Assembly (NCBI GenBank): GCA_038147755.1
Contig: JAYQTS010000003.1
Span: 124,001-188,000 of the forward strand
Source of the DNA: UBA5951 sp012269555
Lineage (GTDB): Bacteria > Pseudomonadota > Alphaproteobacteria > Puniceispirillales > Puniceispirillaceae
Length of the DNA: 64,000 bases
Reading direction: 5' to 3'
Below the pieces are notes generated by a model. It was not told where the DNA came from. It saw nothing but the letters and a program-made list of their open reading frames with translations, and did not search any database. Below are positions 57,921 to 64,000 of the stretch, one piece after another. The position numbers were made by a program, and so were the translations under genes. Position 1 is the first letter of the stretch; every line of letters starts with the position of its first letter.

Positions 57921-60198
57921 ATGACCAGAACTAAACAACTTCTGCAGAAAAACTTTTTGTTTTTCCTGGTTTTATTGATTTATTTTTTTATATCCATACA
58001 AGCTTTTGGGGAACAGGTTTCTGATATTTCTGTTAGTGGAAATCAACGTGTATCAGAGGGAACTATTAGGTCTTATCTTTCCTTAGATATAGGAGATGAT
58101 ATATCTTCGGATGTATTAGACGAAGCTATAGATAGGTTATTTGATACAAATTTGTTTAATGATGTAAATATTTCGAGTGAAAATGGTCTTGTTAAAATTA
58201 TCGTGACCGAAAATCCAATAATAAATAGAGTGTTAGTTGAAGGAAATGATGTCTTAGATTCAGATATATTGATAGCTCAATTAGGCATACAGCCACGTCG
58301 AGTTTATAACAAAAAAGTGGCCATTGATGGAATGCAAAAATTGCTTGAAATTTACGAACTTTCAGGACGGTTTGGAGCTTCTATTGAACCTAATATAATA
58401 GAATTAGAAAATAATCGGGTAGATCTAATCTTTGAAATTAATGAGGGCCCGTTGATTAAAATTACCTCTATCCAGTTCAATGGTAATAAAAGATTTTCTG
58501 ACAGAAAGCTAAAACAGGTAATTGCTAGTAGAGAAAAAAGATGGTGGGCGTTTCTTTCTTCAGCAGATAAGTATGATGAAAATAGGCTTAACTTTGACAC
58601 GCGCCTTCTTAGTCAATTCTATAAAACTAGAGGGTATGCCGATATCAATATAAATAGAGCTCGTGGTGGACTGCTACCTGACAGGTCAGGTTTTGCTATT
58701 TCATTTACTTTAGAAGAAGGTCCAATTTACAAGTTTAATAAAATTAATGTGTTGTCTAATATAGAGAGTGTGCCAGGCGAAACTCCTCTTACCGAACATT
58801 ACATTTCAAACAGGCGATAGGTACGATGTTAGGAGAATTGAAGAGAGTTTATTGGATATTACAAACAAACTTGGAGATTTAGGTTACGCATTTGTTAATG
58901 TAGTCCCTAACATAAAAACTAATCCCAAAAAAGCAACTCTTGATATAGAATTTAATGTAGAATCTGCCAGAAAGAATTATGTAGAACGCATTGAAATTAT
59001 TGATAATTCCCGCACAGCAGATTTTGTAATAAGAAGAGAAATGCAGCTAGTGGAAGGAGATGCGTACAATCAGGTTAAACTCCAAAACTCTCTAAGAAAT
59101 ATAAGAAATTTAGGTTTTTTTAGTGATGTTTCATTAGAAAAAAAACCTGGTAGTTCAGATGAGCAATCGATTATAGAGATTGGCGTCCGAGAGCAGTCTA
59201 CAGGTTCCTTAGCGGTTGGGTTTGGGTATTCTAGTATTGATAAGTCTTCTTTTTCTATTGGAATAAATGAGAAGAACTTTTTAGGCACTGGGAGGTCTGT
59301 CGGATTTTCTGCATCAGTTTCAGGAAAAAAGTCAAATTTTAATCTCTCTCTTACAGAGCCCTTTTTTCTTGATAGAAATCTAAGTGCATCTGCAAATATT
59401 TTTACAAGCAAATTAGAAGGAAAATCTGTTACAACAGACCAGAAAGGAATTGGATTTGGACTTGGTTTTAGAGCGGCAAATGATGTTTATCATAGACTTA
59501 CCTACAATCTAACAGAAAATCAGACTAATCAAACAACGAACAATTCAGCATCCTCAACAGGGGAAAGTAGTGAAAAACTTGTGAGCTCAGCAATAGGGTA
59601 TAGATTAGGTATTGAGAAAAGAGATAATCGCTTCGATCCATCAGACGGTTACTTTGCAGAAATTTCAGAAACCTATTCTGGTGTTGGTGGGGATGTGAAC
59701 TTTTTGAGGAGCGTGTTACGGGGTGCTTATTATAAACCAGTCTCTTTCGATAGGTTTGTACTAGGCGCTCGGGCTGAAACAGGTTATATAGAGGGTTTTG
59801 ATAAGAGTATTACGCAATCTAATCGTTTCTTGCTTGGTGGAAATAAAGTTCGTGGTTTCGATGGTAGTGGAATAGGACCAAGAGATAATACTAGCGATGG
59901 CGCTGTTGGTGGAAACCAATATTATGCAGGAAGTTTCGAGGTTATAAGTAATGTTGGGTTCAATCCTGACTTAGGAATGCGTTGGACCCTGTTTGCTGAT
60001 TATGGTTCTGCCTGGGGTACAGATTTTCCAACTGGTGTCGTTGGTGCTGAGGATGATAGTATGAGGCAGTCTATTGGATTTGGTATTTTGTGGGATACTG
60101 CAATTGGACCTCTGTCCTTTTATTGGGCAGACCCCGTTTCAAATCAAATATATGATAAATTGAGAGAATTTCAATTTACAATTGGCACAAGGTTGTAA
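57921..60198 (+). CDS. bamA: Outer membrane protein assembly factor BamA (one frame break)
   Basis: Omp85 protein of about 759 aa. A signal peptide (about residues 1-30) is followed by five POTRA repeats (the first begins VSDISVSGNQRVSEGTIRSY) and a 16-stranded beta-barrel. The barrel carries the conserved RFLLGGNKVRGFDGSGIGPRD loop 6 region and the final strand EFQFTIGTRL ending in a C-terminal hydrophobic residue. The frame breaks at 58799-58800, where dropping one T joins PLTEH to TFQTGDRYDVRRIEES. It inserts outer membrane proteins. skp follows. Confidence 0.93.
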
Positions 60199-60245
60199 AA
60201 ATAATAAAGAGAATGCAATAAGGTTTTGGAAAGGAAATATTGAAT

Positions 60246-60839
60246 ATGAAAAATATTCAACTCTGCTTATTATATCTGTTCGTATTCACTCTTGGATTAT
60301 TTATTTTACCAAGCCAGAAAGTATATTCGCAGAATAATACTATCCCTGTTCTCCAAGATATATTTAATCTTGAGCGATTAGCGGTTGTGAATATGGATAA
60401 GGTATTGAGAGATGCTAAAGCAACCGAGCGTGTAAGAGAATTATTAGACAACAAACGTGAAGAATTTCAAAATGATTTTGCGATGAGAGAGGCAAGCCTC
60501 CTGCAAATAGAGAAGGATTTGCAGTCAAAAAGAACTATTCTTTCAGAGGAGGCATATCGTGCTGAAGTTAACCAATTTCAAAACGAAGTTGCATCCATAC
60601 AGCAGGAGATTCAATTCAAACGTCAGGCTCTTGATAAAGCATTTCAAGAGGCACAAGATGAAATAAAATCCTTAGCAGCGGAAATTGTAACAGAAATCGC
60701 AGGTCAACAAAAGTTGGATGTTGTTCTGAATAAAAATGCTGCGCTTGTATTTAGGCAGGACTTAGATATTACAGAAACTGTTATAATCAAGTTGAATGAA
60801 CGTACTAAAAACGCCCGCTTAGAAATACAGGAAGAATAA
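60246..60839 (+). CDS. skp: OmpH/Skp-family periplasmic chaperone
   Basis: A 197-residue protein with a signal peptide (about residues 1-29, ending KVYSQ) and a long coiled coil typical of Skp/OmpH (about 55-160, rich in Glu, Gln and Lys). The start is taken as ATG 60246, ten bases after AAGGAAA; an in-frame TTG at 60240 is too close to that site. It carries unfolded outer membrane proteins to BamA, encoded just upstream. Confidence 0.88.
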   Translation: MKNIQLCLLYLFVFTLGLFILPSQKVYSQNNTIPVLQDIFNLERLAVVNMDKVLRDAKATERVRELLDNKREEFQNDFAMREASLLQIEKDLQSKRTILSEEAYRAEVNQFQNEVASIQQEIQFKRQALDKAFQEAQDEIKSLAAEIVTEIAGQQKLDVVLNKNAALVFRQDLDITETVIIKLNERTKNARLEIQEE

Positions 60840-60843
60840 GTTG

Positions 60844-61891
60844 GTGATTGTGGATCAGCGTTTTTCTCCGAAGCAAAGTCAGTATCAGTCTCAAAATATT
60901 AGATTTGGGTTTATGTTTGCTACATAAGGGTGATCCAAAATTTACTATCCAAAATGTGGGCCAAATAAAAGAAGCGTGTCCAAATATGTTAATCTTTGCT
61001 GTTCGTAAGGAACTTATTGCTCCTTTAGAATTATCTAAAGGCTATGCGTTAATAACTACATCAGAGATAATAAAAGATTTTGGTGAAAATATTTTGTCTG
61101 GGGCAGGTGTAATCTTTATATCAAAAAATCCAAAATTTGCTTTTGCTCAAGTCTGTTCATTGATGTTTCCAAGCAAGCAAAATAAAAGCATTATTCACCC
61201 TACTGCACAGATTGATGAAAGTGCAAACATTGCAAATGATGTCTCTATTGGTGCCTTTTGTAATGTTGCTGCGGGCGTAACCATTGGTAAAGGCAGTGTT
61301 CTTGGAACTGGTGTCTGTTGTAAGTCTTCAGTAATGATTGGTGAAAACTGTTATATAGAAGATTATGTAACCATAGAGAGAGCTATTATAGAAGATAACG
61401 TATCTATTGGACAACATACCGTTATTGGCAAAGAAGGTTTTGGTTTTGAGGTTTATAAAGATGATATTCAGAGATTCCCCCATTTAGGCCGTGTTCTAAT
61501 TGGTAAAAAATCAATTATCGGCGCTAATTGCTGTATTGATAGGGGGACGCTACAAGACACAATTATCGATGAATTGGTATTGATCGATAATTTTGTCCAC
61601 ATTGCACACAATGTTGAGATTGGAAAAAAAACGATAATTCTTGCTCAAGTAGGTATTGCTGGTAGCAGCATAATAAAAGAAAATTGTATAATAGGTGGTC
61701 AGGCTGGAATAGCAGACCACACTGAAATCCCCTCAAATACAACAATTTTATCGCGTTCAGGCGTTACAAAGTCAATAGAAACACCTGGGGTATATGCAGG
61801 TTTTCCAGCAAAAATTTCAACAAACTTTTGGCGCGAGCAGGTACTTCTTCGTCAATTAGCAAAAAATAATAAAAAGAATAGGTTAAAGTAA
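60844..61891 (+). CDS. lpxD: UDP-3-O-(3-hydroxyacyl)glucosamine N-acyltransferase (N-terminal frame breaks)
   Basis: LpxD of about 349 aa. A left-handed beta-helix of hexapeptide repeats spans about residues 115-320, with the catalytic histidine in NFVHIAHNVEIG. The open frame from 60848 gives a poor N-terminus. Starting at GTG 60844 or 60850 and restoring one T at 60861-60865 and one A at 60893-60896 gives VDQRFFSEAKSVSVSKILDL, which fits the family RFF start. One inserted base would also restore the frame but fits less well. It adds the N-linked acyl chain in lipid A synthesis. Confidence 0.88.
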
Positions 61892-62347
61892 ATGTGTAAT
61901 ACATTCGAAATGGATTATCGAGATATAGAATTAACTATACCACATCGTCCTCCTTTCCTTCTTATCGATAAAATTATTAAAATTATCCCAGGACAGTCAG
62001 CTATTGGTATAAAAGCAGTAAGTGGCGGTGAACCGTATTTTAAAGGACATTTCCCTGGTAATCCTGTTATGCCAGGTGTCCTAATTATTGAGTCCTTCGC
62101 ACAAGTAGCTAGTTGCATGTTTGCAAAGTCGATGCCTGACGAAACAGAAGGAAAATTATTTTTTTTGACAACTGTTGATAAGGCTAAGTTTAGAAACCCT
62201 GTTCGGCCTGGGGATTTGCTTTATTTAAAAATTGAAAAAATCAGTGGAAAAGGACCATTGCAAAAATTTAGCGGTATCGCGGAGGTTGATGGCAAAAAAA
62301 TGGCTCAGGCAGAATTATCCGCTATGGTTGTTTCTAAAAAAGCATAA
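61892..62347 (+). CDS. fabZ: 3-hydroxyacyl-[acyl-carrier-protein] dehydratase FabZ
   Basis: Hot-dog-fold dehydratase, 151 aa. The N-terminal LTIPHRPPFLLIDKI, the catalytic histidine in FKGHFPGNPVMPGVLIIES, and KFRNPVRPGDLLYL are diagnostic. It starts directly after the lpxD stop; a later ATG at 61910 is possible but has no better ribosome binding site. It supplies unsaturated acyl-ACP for fatty-acid synthesis and balances use of 3-hydroxyacyl-ACP by LpxA and LpxD. Confidence 0.95.
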   Translation: MCNTFEMDYRDIELTIPHRPPFLLIDKIIKIIPGQSAIGIKAVSGGEPYFKGHFPGNPVMPGVLIIESFAQVASCMFAKSMPDETEGKLFFLTTVDKAKFRNPVRPGDLLYLKIEKISGKGPLQKFSGIAEVDGKKMAQAELSAMVVSKKA

Positions 62348-62379
62348 AGTTTAAAATAAATTAAAAAATAGGACGATAA

Positions 62380-63198
62380 ATGTCTCTAAATATCCACCCA
62401 AGTGCAATAATTCATAAAAATGCCAAGTTAGGAAAAAACGTAACAATAGGTGCATATTGTGTTATCGGAGATAATGTTATCTTGCATGATAATGTCGTTT
62501 TGCACTCTCACGTCGTGATTGAGGGGCCCACATCAATTGGAAATAATACAGAGATATTTCAGTTCTCAGTATTGGGGACTGCTGCGCAACACCTTATGTT
62601 TAAGGGTGAACTGGCTACATTAGAAATTGGAAAAAATAACATTATTCGAGAAAAAGTTTCTATTCATCGAGGCACAAAGATTGGCGGAATGAAAACGATT
62701 ATTGGTGATAATAATTTTATTCTCGCAGACTGTCATATTGCTCATGACTGTTATGTTGGAAATAACAATATAATGGCTAACGGAGTTGCTTTGGGAGGGC
62801 ATGTTAATTTAGGAAATAATTGTAATATTGGTGCTTTTTCTGCAGTACAACAGTTTGTGAGGATTGGTGATGTAGTCATGATTGGCGCAATGGTAAAAGT
62901 AACAGAGGATATTACTCCATATACAATAGCAGATGGCATGCCATGCAGATTACGTCGGGTGAATACAATTGGTCTTCAGCGCGCAGGTTTTTCAAAAGAA
63001 GAAATCTTGGGTATCAGAAGTATTTATAAAATATTGTTTAACGGTAAGAAGGAGTTTTCATCACGCGTTCAAGAGGCAAAAAAATCTATTGGCAAACATA
63101 ATGTCCTTACTGCAAATATATTACAATTTATTGACTCTGCCAATGATAGACCCATTTGTATGCAGAGCAAGGCAAATGATTTAAAAATGGATTACTAA
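62380..63198 (+). CDS. lpxA: UDP-N-acetylglucosamine O-acyltransferase
   Basis: LpxA, 272 aa, first step of lipid A synthesis. Hexapeptide repeats from IHPSAIIHKNAKLGKNVTIG onward form the beta-helix. The catalytic histidine lies in ADCHIAHDCYVGNNN, and a C-terminal helical bundle begins near residue 190 (RRVNTIGLQRAGFSKEEI). AGGA lies before the ATG. Its stop touches the lpxI ATG. Confidence 0.96.
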   Translation: MSLNIHPSAIIHKNAKLGKNVTIGAYCVIGDNVILHDNVVLHSHVVIEGPTSIGNNTEIFQFSVLGTAAQHLMFKGELATLEIGKNNIIREKVSIHRGTKIGGMKTIIGDNNFILADCHIAHDCYVGNNNIMANGVALGGHVNLGNNCNIGAFSAVQQFVRIGDVVMIGAMVKVTEDITPYTIADGMPCRLRRVNTIGLQRAGFSKEEILGIRSIYKILFNGKKEFSSRVQEAKKSIGKHNVLTANILQFIDSANDRPICMQSKANDLKMDY

Positions 63199-64000
63199 AT
63201 GTTAAGTCAACTCAAGTCATTTAGTAAATTTGGAGTTATATGTGGTAGTGGTAAAGAACCGCTTAGAATAGCTAAATTACTCTCAGAAGCTGGTAATTCA
63301 GTTTTTATTATTAGGTTACTTGGTGAGGCAGATGCAGATTATTCTGATTTCACCCAAATAGATTTAAATATAGGTCAATTAGAAAAAATGGCTAGGGAAC
63401 TTGTAAAAAAAGGCTGTACTGAAGTAATTCTATCCGGAAAGATTAATAATTTTTCTTTGTTAAAAATTAAACCAGACTTTACTGCGCTGAAAATATTATC
63501 TCAAAAAGGTCAAATGGGTGACAACAGCCTCTTAAAAAAGGTTTCAAAATTTTTTGAAAGAAAAGGATTCAACGTCATACCACAAGATAAAATTAGTCCA
63601 AGGGGATTTCTTCCAAAAGGATATGTCTTTGGAGAAAGACCAAAAGGTAGAATGCTTGAGGATATAAAAATTGGTATCAACTTCCTAGAACAATCTAGTT
63701 TTTTTGATATTGGGCAGTCATTGGTTATCCAGTCTGGTAGAATCATTGCAGTAGAGGCTGTTGAAGGTACCGACGAAATGATTAAGAGAGTAGAAAAGTT
63801 AATCGATTTGGATAATTCACCAGCGATTTTCATAAAAATGGCAAAAAAAAATCAATCTCTTCATCACGATTTACCAGTGTTTGGACTAAACACTATAAAA
63901 CAATTGGATGCGTGTCAACATTAAATTCGTTTGTTTACAAGCTATAAATTGTAAACTTGCTGAAAGTTTATCTGATATTGAGTCTGCCTTATTAAATTCT
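63199..64000 (+). CDS. lpxI: UDP-2,3-diacylglucosamine pyrophosphatase LpxI (frame break, runs off the edge)
   Basis: LpxI (DUF1009) removes UMP to make lipid X, in place of LpxH in most Alphaproteobacteria. The N-terminal domain (FGVICGSGKEPLRIAKLL) and the C-terminal catalytic domain (QSLVIQSGRIIAVEAVEGTDEMI) are visible. The plain frame stops at 63924. Dropping one T near 63913 continues through VNIKFVCLQAINCKLAESLS to the window end, about 267 aa of an expected 280 or so. The rest, and presumably lpxB, lie outside. Confidence 0.88.

Noticed and set aside
1..64000. CRISPR arrays, tRNA/rRNA genes, transposases, prophage or defence genes
   Set aside because: None found by reading gaps and frames; no regularly spaced repeats, CCA-ending cloverleaf sequence or mobile-element protein was seen.

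Overview
The window is an AT-rich stretch of a Gram-negative chromosome, almost certainly from a marine-type alphaproteobacterium. The evidence is the gene order: dapA-smpB, folK-rpoZ-spoT, pdxJ-acpS-lepB-rnc-era-recO-parC, proS-lolC-lolD-dnaE, and rpsB-tsf-pyrH-frr-uppS-cdsA-dxr-rseP-bamA-skp-lpxD-fabZ-lpxA-lpxI. A short ProS, LpxI in the lipid A pathway, and DUF2842 and DUF1127 proteins fit the same group. I cannot place it to genus. I see no tRNA, rRNA, CRISPR array, insertion sequence or phage gene.

Layout. 0.2-6.5 kb: a complete peptide-type ABC importer (binding protein, two permeases, two ATPases), with a hairpin attenuator after the binding-protein gene. 6.5-15.6 kb: an acyl-CoA and sulfur catabolism block (metallo-beta-lactamase hydrolase, DmdC-type acyl-CoA dehydrogenase, MetY, alpha/beta hydrolase, hydroxyacyl-CoA dehydrogenase/hydratase fusion, DmdB-type acyl-CoA ligase). 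15.8-20.5 kb: a three-subunit molybdoenzyme resembling the cytoplasmic sulfite dehydrogenase SoeABC. 20.5-22.7 kb: a DUF4198 protein and a HupE/UreJ-type membrane protein, then a bidirectional terminator. 22.7-25.3 kb: small genes (DUF1127, DUF2842, SprT-like, 2OG-oxygenase-like, long HPF) around a very AT-rich gap. 25.5-45.2 kb: amino-acid, translation, stringent-response and DNA-topology housekeeping. 45.2-64 kb: lipoprotein export, replicative polymerase, and the rpsB-to-lpxI envelope and lipid A operon, which runs off the right edge.

Frame breaks. About 20 single-base frame breaks interrupt at least 14 genes, many of them universally essential (dnaE four times, rseP twice, dxr, bamA, lepB, spoT, parC, lolD). 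Nearly all lie in or beside homopolymers, and each is repaired by adding or removing one base. I read them as sequencing or assembly errors and annotate these genes as single loci.

No novel defence or mobile system is evident. The points most worth following are the possible DMSP/methanethiol-to-sulfate gene neighbourhood (7.7-20.5 kb), the structured leader upstream of rpsB, and a perfect 17-bp AT-only hairpin on the folK stop codon.
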